A stretch of 64,000 nt of DNA, from NCBI GenBank assembly GCA_964016985.1, contig OZ024828.1, positions 28,526,581-28,590,580 of the forward strand, given 5' to 3'. Below are positions 10,165 through 22,677 of the stretch, in pieces. Below the pieces are notes generated by a model. The model worked only from the letters and a program-made list of their open reading frames with translations, was not told where the DNA came from and made no database searches. Within the stretch, counting starts at the first letter, position 1, and the number at the start of each line of letters is the position of its first letter. A program made the translations under genes and the position numbers. Source of the DNA: Anodontia alba. Taxonomy: Eukaryota; Mollusca; Bivalvia; Lucinida; Lucinidae.

Positions 10165-10408
10165 TTAACCCTTAAAACGCCACGAAAACCTGCATCTGAA
10201 ATGTCGTCTGTTTATGTCGTCTGCTGAATATTCTTGCAAGCTTTTCAAACCTGTTTTTGCATACAGGCAAACAATGTGGACCCAGATCAGACTGCTCCTA
10301 AAGGAGCAGTCTGATCTGGGTCCACACTGTTTGCAGAAATGGCTTTTAAAATCACAAGCAGGTGACAAAGCAGACGACAATTGTTATGATTTGCGTTTTA
10401 AGGGTTAA
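10165..10408. mobile_element. TTAA-ended (piggyBac-like) MITE with GATCAGAC core
   Basis: Perfect 16-base inverted ends TTAACCCTTAAAACGC. The core at 10265-10336 is a perfect hairpin, GTGGACCCAGATCAGACTGC tipped by TCCTAAAGGA. A second weak inner pair (GTCGTCTGC / GCAGACGAC) lies nearer the ends. TTAA ends suggest piggyBac-type mobilisation. Confidence 0.88.
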
Positions 10409-11824
10409 GCTGCATCAAGCTAAAATACTCCAAAATCAATATCACTCTCCAGGGCGAAAAACCCATACCACCCACTGACCCATATCATCTCTAGGGAGAA
10501 AAGGCCATATCTCTGCATTTAGATCGCTTGGCGGTTTTGCCATTGTTTGAGCTGTTCTGTTCTAAAACACGTGTCCGCGCAGATAGGAGTCAGCCGCGAT
10601 CTTGAATTCGTCTGAAGAGTAAACAATGTCGTCGGGTCCCACCAAGACACCAGTGTGATGGGCGATATTACCAGTAAAAATGTATGATTACAATACGGCA
10701 ATTTTCATATCATACTCCATATCAATCCGAGACCCGTATCAACCGGCCCTGGGCTATTAAGGGAATCCTGGGATGATATGCGTATGATATTATATTTGCC
10801 ATATAATAATTTCTGTGGACACTCCTCATTATCATGTGGTATAGATTGCAAGTGCAATATAGTCCTTTTTCCGGCTGACTTTGATGACAGAGGATAATAA
10901 TTTAGCGAACGGCTTCCATTCAATAACTATGATGAATTGTTTTAATCGGTTACCAAGGCTTGTCCTTAATCAATACTAATTGATTTCTTCCGTGTAAGTG
11001 CCAAAGATATCATTTGTTACAATATAAAATTCAATTGTTCAAGACACGTAATGACAGCCTTGCAAGTCCAAGAAGGGTAAACGATATGCTTGAATTTTGT
11101 CTTGTTTTTTTTTCTTGGGGAAATAGGTCCTCTCTCGGTCAACACACACTTAATCAATTTATCTTCACTATAGCTGGTATTAGTGCCGCATGGCGGCCGT
11201 AAACGCCTTCCCGACTTCACTTTAGTAGTTTATTTATTCTAGTATTTTGATTTCATTGAGCTCATTCCGGGATTTTCGAAAAATTACAAGGGGTCACTGA
11301 TGAGGCTTATTTGACCGAAACAGGCTAGTGTGGCCAGAAAACTTGACAATCGGTTTTTCATTTTGGTAGTGTATTCTTTGCTCTCAAAGGTCATTTCTTG
11401 CGAAATATATTAAGCCATAGACCTGGGGACCTTAAGCTCTGCTTCTAGGCTAAGAATGAGATACATTCAAGGGAGGCGGCTCTTTCAAAGTTGCTTTGAT
11501 TCCCTGTGGGACCGAATTCTTTCTAGAGTAGATTCTTTTTACGAAGGGGATTGGTGGGTAGCGACAGAAGTTGTCTCGTTTTGTGAAAATAGCGAAAAAA
11601 ATATTAAGTATACCAAGTCACCTTAAAACAGAGGACGATTGCTGGCTGGGAATCACTCTTCTCCTGTCACTCGTTTATATGTCTGCTGCATTTAAGCGTC
11701 TGAAAATTCGGAAGCAGTCTTTTGTAAAATAAAAGAGAGAAATTCGATCGTTTGGGTGGTTTTACGCCAATTTTATTGCAACAGTCTGTTTATCTAGTTG
11801 TTTGTCCTTTACGCAAATGGACTT
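10409..11824. other. No feature seen
   Basis: About 1.4 kb with short frames only (for example 10705-10923 and 11017-11220), none with a recognised motif. The longest repeat-free stretch of the left part; a hidden exon cannot be excluded. Confidence 0.45.
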
Positions 11825-12105
11825 CATCACGAACACATACCTATATAATTTTTACCCCCTTAGACTCCACTTTTATATAGTAAAACTGGGGTTTACAGGG
11901 GTACACACAATTTTTCATATTTCTGCTCAAAAACATAGATTCTGGATACTCGTAAGAACCGCATCGCTGAGGCGGTTCTAACGAGTACCCACAATCTATG
12001 TTTTAAGCAGAAATATGAAGAAATATCAGAGTTTTTGTATCCAAAAGATTTTAGTTTTTGGAGGTGAAATTTTCTATATATTTGAATAGGAATATTTTCG
12101 TAATG
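11825..12105 (-). mobile_element. M-family MITE, complete
   Basis: Begins CATCACGAACACATACC, ends AGGAATATTTTCGTAATG; core tip GCATCGCTGAGGC with one arm mismatch. Confidence 0.9.
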
Positions 12106-12590
12106 TTTACTCCAGGCGAGCAATTTCTTTCCTTCTAAAACTTGACCCATTCTTAGAAGGGGTTTGATGTGCAGAAATGCAAACACTATGTCACAAAAGT
12201 TGTCTTCTATGAAAAAATTGCAGATAGCCTACTAGGCATATCAATTCCCCTAAAACCGTATAAAATACATATATTTCATCCTTTTTATGCTTTAATTTTA
12301 GATGCTTCAAGAATAGATCGTCTTATTCCACCTTTTAAACTATTAGTTTTAAACTAATCTGCAATCGATGATGATACGAGATACGATGTTAATAAAAGAT
12401 TTTCAGTTGCAATTTTATCTAGATGACATTTTCTTTTCAATCTCTCCTCAATCGCTTGATTGCGGCATCCTGCCGGCAGAGAATCGGCTTATCTTTCTAA
12501 TTATTTCGAAATTTAAATCCTTATCAAGATGTCATTATTTCCTTTAGTGAAATTAGAATAAAGCAAATGATTTGAGGTCGTTCTTATTTT
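12106..12590. other. No feature seen
   Basis: AT-rich sequence without a recognised repeat or gene. Confidence 0.45.
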
Positions 12591-13140
12591 ACTTTTTTTT
12601 TATTACTTTTGAACGCTGTAGGTTCATTCAGCAGATTCGACCTACTGACCTAGTTATTTTCCCGACGCAGCTATTTTTCAAACTTGGTTTAGATACTGTC
12701 AAAACAAACATTCTGGCAAACTTTTACAAACATTCATTGAACTGTTGTACCTCTATTGTGTATACAATGTTTTTCGATGATTTGACCCAGTGACCTTGGT
12801 TTTTAAACCGACATGACGCGTATTCTCACTTACCTCAGATATTGTTCAAACAAGCATTCTGACGATTTTTCACGAAGATTAAATGGAAAATAAAGCCTCT
12901 ATCGTGTACACAATGGTTTTCTTAGACCTAGTGACCTAACCCACCATGACCCAGTTTCAAACTTGGCCTAGTTTTCATGGGGATTTACACACTGACAGTT
13001 TCATGAAGATTGGATAAAAACTGCCCTCTAGTGTGTATACAAGCAAAAGTTGATGAACGTCCGTACGGACAGACGTCCACCGTACGACGGACATCACGGT
13101 ATCCCAAAAGCTCACCTTGAGTACTTGGTGCTCAGATGAG
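12591..13140 (+). repeat. Decayed molluscan-type tandem repeat
   Basis: Three to four diverged units repeat GACCTAGT, TTTCAAACTTGG, ATTGTGTATACAATG and similar phrases. It ends in a CGTACGGACAGACGTCC block and GCTCAGATGAGCTAAAC, the same terminus as the array ending at 49130. Confidence 0.6.
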
Positions 13141-13240
13141 CTAAACACCACAACAAAATATGTTGTGGGTAATCATTAGAAGCGCCTTGCAGAGGTGCCC
13201 ATAACATATGTATTTTTGAAGAAAGCAAGGAAATATTTGT
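13141..13240. repeat. Decayed relative of M/B hairpin core
   Basis: AATATGTTGTGGGTAATCAT, AGAAGCGCC and ATAACATATG resemble the M/B core (GTGGGTACTCGTTAGAACCGCC) with many changes. Confidence 0.35.
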
Positions 13241-13358
13241 TTTGATACATCATGTACCCTTTGTTCTAGAGCTGTGTAAGCAAAATAGAAGGGAAGGCAA
13301 TGATCAGGAATCGATACAATTATCCCACTCCTCCCATCAGAGACATCAAAGGGAAAGA

Positions 13359-13466
13359 CCCAGCTAGCATTCTTTATAAATCTATAGCGGACCGTTATCG
13401 GCCCGTCAGCTACCCTGACGGGCCGAAAACGGCCCGTTATAGATTTATAAAGAGTGCTTACTGGGG
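13359..13466. repeat. V foldback, copy 1
   Basis: A palindrome of about 108 bp: CTTTATAAATCTATAGCGG with its complement, and an inner CGGCCCGTCAGCTACC hairpin. Same ends (CCCAGCTAGC..) as 28004-28107. Confidence 0.85.
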
Positions 13467-13479
13467 AAACACAAACACG

Positions 13480-14130
13480 AAATAACTAGACCCTAATGGA
13501 AACATCACTAGCAGAAAGCCAAACGGACAGTTACTTTCCCACAAAGTGACCAAATGGCTATCCAAAACAAAAAAGATGTAAGATGTAAGCGACACACACA
13601 TTCAAAGATGAACTATAACAAAAATAAACCATGACAAAAGAACCGCCTTAGAACGGTCAGTGAAAAGTATTTCACTGGGGAGGGGGGGGGGGGGGGGGGG
13701 GGGGCTTAAATCGATTTTACGTGGCCACAATTCTCGCCCTTACTTCTGCCGCGGTTTAGACACATAATTTGTTCAGTCCGCATGAAGTATTCCTAACTCG
13801 TCAGTGCTACATCTCTGAAATCACAAAAAAATCAACTAATTACAGAAACGAAAGAACGATGAGGACTCGACAGCACGAAACAACTGAAATCCTGGGGCAA
13901 AAGAAAACCAACAGTTAGACTCCGGTGGGCCCGACCAAAGATAGAGCATCAAGTACCAACCAACATTACCCAAAATTAAATTTCAAGTAAGCCTTTACGC
14001 TGGAACCATTATAGAATCTGAGGCCTAACCCACCGGCGTGCAATTAAAGAGGGAAGCAAAGTTATTACCGTGATTGGGTTAACAACCATGCATGCAGTCT
14101 GTCGTATAACATTTATGTTGTACCCAGTCT
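13480..14130. repeat. Z-like dispersed repeat with poly-G tract
   Basis: Contains 23 G at 13682-13704 and phrases shared with 16480-16600 (TTAAATCGATTTTAC) and 26950-27090 (GCAGTCTGTCGTATAACATT). An old repeat; class not known. Confidence 0.45.
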
Positions 14131-14180
14131 TTTTATATCGAAGAATGATAAGCCACTTTCACCATAATAATATCGAAATT

Positions 14181-14459
14181 CATTACGAAAACACGCCTAT
14201 TCAAATATATAGAAAATTTCACCTCCAAAAAACTGAAAAATTTCAGATAAAAAACTTTGATATTTTTTATAATTCTGCTCAAAACATAGATTGTGGGTAC
14301 TCGTTAGAACCGCCTTGTCGAGGCGGTTCTAACGAGTACCCACAATTTATGTTTTTAGCAGAAATAAGAAAAATAATGTATGTCCCTATCAACCCCAGTT
14401 TTACAATATAAAAGTGGAGTTTAAGGGGGTCAAAATTATACAGGCATGTTTTCGTGATG
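14181..14459 (+). mobile_element. M-family MITE, complete
   Basis: CATTACGAAAACACGCC to AGGCATGTTTTCGTGATG; core tip GCCTTGTCGAGGC. Confidence 0.93.
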
Positions 14460-14879
14460 GAGGAAGATTTTTGTTATTTAGTCAGATTTATGAGGTATAA
14501 GAATGTTGAGTTACTGGAAGAAAAACATATGAAAACAAAATAAATAAGCAGATAACCGGGAAAGGTTACATTTATCAAACGCAGTTTCCCACGGTATCCG
14601 AAGATGGTTTCATTACACGAATAACTAGTTTAAAACAAGCAAAATTTAACAAAAAATACTTAACAATTTTAAACCGTAATTATCTTAGTCAGTTCTTTGA
14701 TTGACATTTAAAGGCCAATTTTATTTCACGCGTAGTTTGCCCGCCATCAATTTAATTACTCATCGTTAATCATTGATTTAGCAAGCAATACGTCAAATCC
14801 ACTTCCAGGATTTTACAAGATTTCTCTAGCACTTTGTCATTCCGTACTAATAGTTTTTCTTGACGAATGTCCCATTTCT
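14460..14879. other. No feature seen
   Basis: AT-rich sequence with no recognised repeat or gene. Confidence 0.45.
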
Positions 14880-15450
14880 GGGTCGATTGTTTGCAATCGG
14901 GCCATGCTATACAAACCTCAAAATTTCCTTAAGGTAGTTGTGCACGTGATTACCATTGACCAATTGACGGTTATTTATAGACGTGCTATTCTTGTCATTG
15001 CGATGTCAGAGTGCTGTTGAAAGAGGGTATCTGTAAAACCTGGACTTGGGCATTTTGAGTATTGGCAAAAAGAAAAAAAAAATGCAGACCCAGATCAGAC
15101 GCCGCAGAACGTGGCGTCCGATCAGGGTCTGCACTGTTTGCTTAAACTTCAGGGCCCAGTTGTTCAAAAATAACGATGTCGTTAGTTAACAATTCGTTAA
15201 AATTTACATCGAGTGATACGCAAATATTCTGAAATTTTTTGCTGAAAAACATTTTTACAGCAATAAAAAATAAAATATCAGAATATTGTATATTGAATCC
15301 GCTAAAACAGTTAACGAAATGACCGTTAACGAGCTCGTTAAGCTAACGACGCTTTGAACAACTAGGCCCAGGAAATTAAGGGTTAAACAAAACAGTATAA
15401 GTCCCCGTTCAGGACCATTTTCCCAGCCTGCACTCAGAGACAATCGACCC
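14880..15450 (-). mobile_element. R-family MITE split by T element
   Basis: GGGTCGATTGTTTGCAATCG to AGACAATCGACCC. The GATCAGAC core is at 15081-15146. A T element at 15152-15370 interrupts it, and uninterrupted R copies show the original CAG that was duplicated. Confidence 0.88.
15152..15370. mobile_element. T-family MITE nested in R
   Basis: GGCCCAGTTGTTCAAAAATA to TTTGAACAACTAGGCC, with CAG on each side. One arm of the core hairpin has been shortened relative to 8914-9157. Confidence 0.85.
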
Positions 15451-15469
15451 ACTAGGGCTGTCAGTGCTT

Positions 15470-15620
15470 TGATTGTGCCTGTGGTGCTTTGGTAAAGGAA
15501 TCCATTTACATGAGACGCCGCGGAAAGTTATATTAAGAAAATGTCGAAGAGGAGACTCAATCATAGAACATAGCCTACAAATAACGCCATGAGGAAAAGC
15601 AAACAAACACAAGACAAAAT
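15470..15620 (-). repeat. Z-family dispersed repeat
   Basis: AGAACATAGCCTACAAATAA and CCATGAGGAAAAGCAAACAA are shared in diverged form with 26300-26360 and 57050-57095. Confidence 0.45.
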
Positions 15621-15786
15621 ATTTAGACGTAAACGTCTAAGTACCGATGCAAATTTTATTCATGTGGGACAAGGGTATACTTAAGTTTAATAAATTTTCA
15701 ATGTACATGTAACAGGTAAAAAAGAACAACAATGTGATTATTTGATGTTTGCTTTTATTAAGCTTTATGAAATTTCTTGATTGAAA

Positions 15787-16011
15787 TGAAAATATCAGAT
15801 ATTTTCATGTGAAAATTTTCCTGTTTTGGTTGTAAAATTTTCAATATATTTAAATAGGCGTGTTTTCGTAATGCCTTCCAATACATGACCTTTCCAGTGA
15901 AGAGGATGTGCGTGTTCGAAGATATGTTTTCTGAGGTTGCTGCTAACATATTATAATGGGAACATATTGTGTGTGCTCATTATGTGGACCTATTAACGTA
16001 ATTAACCCATT
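15787..16011 (-). repeat. Duplicated segment with partial M element, copy 1
   Basis: A truncated M end (15787-15873) and 138 bp of adjoining unique-looking DNA match 18749-18969. Both share the variant TTTTCATGTGAAAATTTTCC, so this is one duplicated block, not two insertions. Confidence 0.88.
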
Positions 16012-16301
16012 GCATACTGGATTAATCTATTTATAACACAGTTTGTTATAAGAGTTTTTTATATTTGGTCGGTTTGTGGCGATCTCGGCATATATAAAAA
16101 GTCCTTAGTGATCTAATCGAATAGTCTACCAAATGTAAAATTCCAAAGCTATATTAAGAGACCGGCGCGGTTCGCGCACCGGTCAATGACGGACATTTAT
16201 AAAGCCATAAACAAAAGAAAAGCTTAGTAACCAGACCTACTCATCCCGAAAGAGGTGATCACAACGGGACAAAACAATAATCTCTACAGCGAGCAGCTAC
16301 A
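16012..16301. repeat. Unassigned, Z-like fragments
   Basis: GAAAGAGGTGATCACAACGG recalls CTACGAGGTGATCACATTGC at 26400. Nothing else seen. Confidence 0.35.
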
Positions 16302-16468
16302 AGACTAGACTGGCTCCAGTCTCCATTGACAAAATATTTTTCTCATAATCCTGTTTGACAATCCACTAAGATAAATAGTCATGAATTTTTTTGTTTTATC
16401 TTAGTGGATTATTAAACAGATTATAAGAAAAAATATTTGTCACTAGAGACTGCAGCCAGTCTACTACA
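16302..16468. repeat. W foldback
   Basis: Arms of about 70 bp (GACTGGCTCCAGTCTC, AATCCACTAAGATAAA and complements) around a short AT loop near 16376-16394. It has the form of a foldback MITE; only copy seen. Confidence 0.8.
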
Positions 16469-16667
16469 AGACCACAGAACGAACTATCAATACCAGAATC
16501 ATTGTCTTAGAACGACAAATAGCAAAACTATCGGGGTGGTGGGGCTGGTTAAATCGATTTTACTGTTTCCAAAGTTTCACCTTTGAACCGCAATTCTACG
16601 CAGTGAGAAACGGACCAAGTTTCACCTGACCAGGATCTAAGTTCATTTGTGCCAGCACATGATAAAA

Positions 16668-16866
16668 CTTAAAATAAGACCTGTGTGACCAGCAAAGATT
16701 CAGATCAACCCAGTATGGCAAGGGTTCTTGTTCATTCCGCTTTGGATAGCTTGGAGACTGTAGAAGGCACATGTGATCAGCAGACTCTGTTCAGACTGCG
16801 CGAATGCGCAGACTGATCTGAGTCTTCGCTTGTCGCACAAGTCTTATTGTAGGTTCTGGCTTATTT
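16668..16866. repeat. U-family foldback, long copy
   Basis: Reverse-complement match to 6486-6688, including GTGACCAGCAAAGATTCAGA, GGCACATGTGATCAGCAGA and the GCGCAGACTGATC hairpin. Confidence 0.75.
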
Positions 16867-17025
16867 ATAATCTAACTTTGTAGGGGTAAACAGGAAACAT
16901 CCTGCCAGGTCTACGTCCGTTTGTTTACATTTCCCTATTCTTTTTTATCCATCACAATCTGAGCTCCAGAACAGTTGTATCCCTTAACGTGCTAGCCAGA
17001 GCACCACCAGACGCCATTCTAAAAT

Positions 17026-17355
17026 ATAGTAAACTCTCGTTATCTCGACCTCGCTTATCTCGAATAACCGCTTATTTCGAAGTGAAAATCTGATCCCTGC
17101 CTAAAGTTTAAATCTAACAATAGATAACAAAATATTGTGGAAAAGAGAAGAAAATTGCTCAGGAGCAATTTCTCTTCTTTTCCACAATATTTTCAATATA
17201 TCTCGAATTTCGAGAGTCCAAATACATATACATTTGTTAAATGTGGTTGTTCGATTTGTTTTTTCCTCAATTCTGCAATTCTGATATATCGAGGTACGGA
17301 TATCTCGAAGTATTTCCGAGAGTCCCATGGAATTCGAGATAACGAGAGTCGACTG
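17026..17355 (+). mobile_element. A-family pogo-like MITE
   Basis: AGTAAACTCTCGTTATCTCG to AACGAGAGTCGACTG then TA. The core ATTGTGGAAAAGAGAAGAAA pairs with its complement at 17133-17190. Confidence 0.85.
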
Positions 17356-17710
17356 TATATATTACGAGTATATATACCGGTATGTATATTTTCCGAGAAA
17401 AAAGACTTTTCATGTGAATCGTCCGCAAAGCAGACGGCAGACAATTCATATGAAATGTGAAGCCTTATTTTTCCGTCAAAATCAAATAAAATACATGTTT
17501 AAAATGCAGAAAATGTCTGGGAAAAAGAAATAAAGAAAGAAAAAATAGGATGTCGTCTGCTTCAGTTTTGAAAGACGTTTACAGGGCTAATCTATTTTTG
17601 TTCGTTCACCACACATAAAACAAAAGATTTTTGGGTTCCCATTTCAATTGAAGCGTCTCATCGAGTGGGTTCTCATTACAATAGAATCGTCTCACCTAGA
17701 TGAGTCTAAA
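17356..17710. other. No feature seen
   Basis: AT-rich sequence; no recognised gene or repeat. Confidence 0.4.
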
Positions 17711-17989
17711 GAGAACGAAAACACGCTTATTCAAAAATATTGAAAATTTCACCACCAAAAACTGCAAGTTTTCAGATAAAAAATTCTGATATTTTTCACA
17801 TTTTTACTCAAAACATAGATTGTGGGTACTCGTTAGAACCGCCTCGCTGAGGCGGTTCTAACGAGTACCCACAATCTATGTTTTTGAGCAGAAATAAGAA
17901 AAATAATGTATACCCCTGTAAACCCCAGTTTTACTATATAAAAGTGGGGTTAAAGGGGGTCAAAATTATATAGGTATGTTTTCGTGATG
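17711..17989 (+). mobile_element. M-family MITE, complete
   Basis: The outermost bases have changed (GAGAACGAAAACACGC); the right end is AGGTATGTTTTCGTGATG; core tip CCTCGCTGAGG, perfectly paired arms. Confidence 0.92.
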
Positions 17990-18225
17990 TGAAACAAAAT
18001 AGTCATTCAAAGTCTCCGCTTAGCTACAACCCAGATGATACCTTGTTCTTTCGCCCATTACCCATTAGAGACATTTCCTTTTCCGTCTTCTTATAAGACA
18101 AAAGGAAGTACTCCAGGAAATGCCTGATTTTCCGTTGTCTGATTTCCACGCTAAGTAGGCTTTTAGAGGTACTGGGCGCCATTAGACGCCGATATAATCT
18201 TAACCTTTACCACTCCACGGGCACA

Positions 18226-18408
18226 TTCAGCAGATGACAAATCGATGATATTTCTTTTTACTTTATTTTCCCCAGAAAACAGGATTCGACATTTCATGAA
18301 AATTGTTTGCAATGGGCAATTTACATGAAATGTCAAAACCTATTTTCTGGGGAAGTAAGAACAAATATTTCAATATGTCGTTTGTTGAAATACCCTGAAT
18401 GCTAAGCC
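18226..18408 (+). mobile_element. D-family MITE
   Basis: Left end TTCAGCAGATGACAAAT, right end TATGTCGTTTGTTGAA. The inner palindrome is CCCCAGAAAACAGGATTCGA / AACCTATTTTCTGGGG. Confidence 0.75.
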
Positions 18409-18551
18409 TTAACAACGACAGATGAAATGTACTAATTATATCCAAATGGCTTTATGCTGTCTGACTGTATTTCAGTAAAGTCCCGCTGACAGGGGTCAAG
18501 GTGTCCGTTATAATTATATCACGTTAACATACCTGTATGAAAAAAAAAAAT

Positions 18552-18831
18552 CATCACGAAAACACGCCTATATAATTTTGACCCCCTTAAACCCCACTTT
18601 TATATAGTAAAACTGGGGTTTACAGGGGTATACATTCTTTTACTTATTTCTGCTCAAAAAGATAGATTATGGGTACTCGTTAGAACCGCCTCGCCGAGGC
18701 GGTTCTAACGAGTACCCACCATCTATGTTTTGAGCAGGAATATGAAAAATATCAGATTTTTTTCATGTGAAAATTTTCCTTTTTTGGTTGTAAAATTTTC
18801 AATATATTTGAATAGGCGTGTTTTCGTAATG
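18552..18831 (-). mobile_element. M-family MITE, complete
   Basis: CATCACGAAAACACGCC to AGGCGTGTTTTCGTAATG; core tip CCTCGCCGAGG. Its right part is inside the duplicated segment described at 18749-18969. Confidence 0.93.
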
Positions 18832-18969
18832 CCTTCCAATATATGACCTTTCCAGTTAAGAGGATGTGCATATTCGAAGATATGTTTTCTGAGGTTGCTG
18901 CTAACATATTATAATGGGAACATACTGTGGGTGCTCATTATGTGGACCTATTAACGTAATTAACCCACT
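18749..18969 (-). repeat. Duplicated segment, copy 2
   Basis: Matches 15791-16011 with about ten differences by eye, covering the M end and the flank through GGACCTATTAACGTAATTAA. Confidence 0.88.
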
Positions 18970-19078
18970 GGATAGACTCTCCCACACAATATACTAGAAG
19001 AGTCCAATTTCAATTTTAGGTACGTCCGGCTATGAAATCTACATAGTCCTAAAGAAAAAGGGCTAAACTAGTTGAAAA

Positions 19079-19142
19079 CAGCGGAGACCCTGATCAGACG
19101 CCGCGTTCTGCGGCGTCTGATCTGGGTCTGCACTGTTTGCCA
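19079..19142. repeat. GATCAGAC-core hairpin
   Basis: GACCCTGATCAGACGCCGC tipped by GTTCT, with complement, then GTCTGCACTGTTTGCC. Outer container not identified, though TTACCCTTTTACGGG follows. Confidence 0.75.
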
Positions 19143-19424
19143 ATTACCCTTTTACGGGTCTCCCGACTACAATGGGCGAACCATTTCATTTCTGTGTTTC
19201 TAAAGTAGATTTTTAAATTTGGAAATGCCAATAATTAAAAACTGGAGTGTCAGTAAAAAACCCGGCAACGGCATATAAACATATCTTGATGAGACAACTG
19301 CAATCAATTTCCTTTATTTTTTCCACCGACACGACATGTATTGTGTGACATAATTGTCACTCTGAGTGGGTAAACGCAGTTATTTGTCTTATTTTCCTTG
19401 CTGCAGAAACGTTTTTGGACTATA

Positions 19425-19510
19425 TATTTGTCAATCAATTCAGAATGTCGGCGGTATAACTTTGAAGTAAAGCTTTACGGCGTTTCTGGTACCGATAGCT
19501 TTGTGTAAGC
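19425..19510 (+). repeat. Dispersed repeat pair, copy 1
   Basis: AAAGCTTTACGGCGTTTCTG and ACCGATAGCTTTG resemble 27225-27305 (AAAGCTTTACGGAGTTTATG, ACCGAAAGCT). Confidence 0.5.
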
Positions 19511-19670
19511 AGTTTAGCACGCACTCGAAATCATTTATAAGAGAAGATACCCTTACAAGACCAATAGGTTGTGATATGTATGCTCCATACAAGAAGATCG
19601 AGGATTTTCACCATCTAGAAAAGGAAACTTAACTATGTCCAAAAAGCATCATGTACGCCATAATTCGTTT

Positions 19671-19672
<2 letters not shown>

Positions 19673-19755
<83 letters not shown>

Positions 19756-19759
19756 TTGC

Positions 19760-19848
<89 letters not shown>
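19673..19848. repeat. (TA)n microsatellite
   Basis: Alternating TA of about 176 bases, with TGCTTGC and two TACAT breaks. It ends TATAGCAAG, facing the internal CTTGCTATA. Confidence 0.98.
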
Positions 19849-19850
<2 letters not shown>

Positions 19851-19852
19851 CA

Positions 19853-21555
<1,703 letters not shown>

Positions 21556-22032
21556 AAGCAGACTTCCAAAATCCCGGACATACGCTTCTACCTACATTTC
21601 CTTCGTTCAGGCCTATGGGCATGGTGGGCGAAGCTGGCTTACCAAGTACTGCTTACTATCCGCGGACGCCTGATTACACCCTTTATTCTAGGGTAAATAT
21701 CTGTTGGTCTGAAAATTCTGATTCGTCATTTGTTAACGGACTTATGAGTTTGGATTATGGCTTGGGTACTTGACCACAACTACTTGGTAGCTATAAAACC
21801 AATCGAAAAAGGTGCGTATCAGAAGAAATACCTTTAATTAATTGAAGTTCAGTGGGATAGATATTTTATTTAAAACAAACATTTTCAATGTTCAGCATGT
21901 CATTGAGCTCCAAAAGTAGAACCGACAGCTTTCATAACATCGGCTTGACTTTCGTCAGAGGAGGAGACAGAATGCAGTTAAATCCCATCGGAATACACAT
22001 AATTTGTCTGTAAAGTTTAGAGCTAAATTTTG
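21556..22032. other. No feature assigned
   Basis: May include the 3' end of the RT element (reads on after the stop at about 21558), but no motif was recognised. Confidence 0.35.
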
Positions 22033-22286
22033 TATGTGTTTTACGGCCAAGCAACCCATAAGAGTCATTTCGAGCGCGGTCAGTCTACCTAACCACATTT
22101 TTTCCTGGACAGGCATCACGGTTAACCAGTACTTGTGGTGCTCATCCTTTCGCCAGAACCTGAACTGCCCTTCTCGTAGAAAATATTTCATGATCAATCT
22201 CCACTAAAGAATGTTGCCGTCGGAGATCGAAACCTTGACATCCTAATCACCAGTCGGACTCGCGTCCGACTGAGCTACCGAGGTAA
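22033..22286 (-). mobile_element. SINE-1, old subfamily
   Basis: Diverged reversed copy from TTTTACGGCCAAGCAACCCA to CGTCCGACTGAGCTACCGAG. It carries ATCACCAGTCGG where the young copies have TCTCCAGTCGG. Confidence 0.75.
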
Positions 22287-22397
22287 ATGCACTGTCCACA
22301 TTGTAAATAAAGGTTTCACAAAAGTTTTGACATGACAGCAAGTTAAAATAACGTCTGTACACTGTACTCCTTAACATGTTCCTCATTACAGGCCAAA

Positions 22398-22677
22398 CAT
22401 TACGAAAACAAGCCAATTCAAATATACTGAAAATTTTACCACCAAAAACTGAAAATTTTCAGATAAAAAATTCTGATATTTTTTCATATTTCTGATCAAA
22501 ACATAGATTGTGGGTACTCGTTAGAACCGCCTCGACGAGGCGGTTCTAACGAGTACCCACAATCTATGTTTTTGAGCAGAAATAAGAAAAATAATGTATA
22601 TCCCTGTAAACCCCAGTTTTACTATATAAAAGTGGGGTTTAAGGGGGTCAAAATTATATAGGCGTGTTTTCGCGATG
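22398..22677 (+). mobile_element. M-family MITE, complete
   Basis: CATTACGAAAACAAGCC to AGGCGTGTTTTCGCGATG; core tip CCTCGACGAGG. Flanked by CAAA on both sides, which may be chance. Confidence 0.93.
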
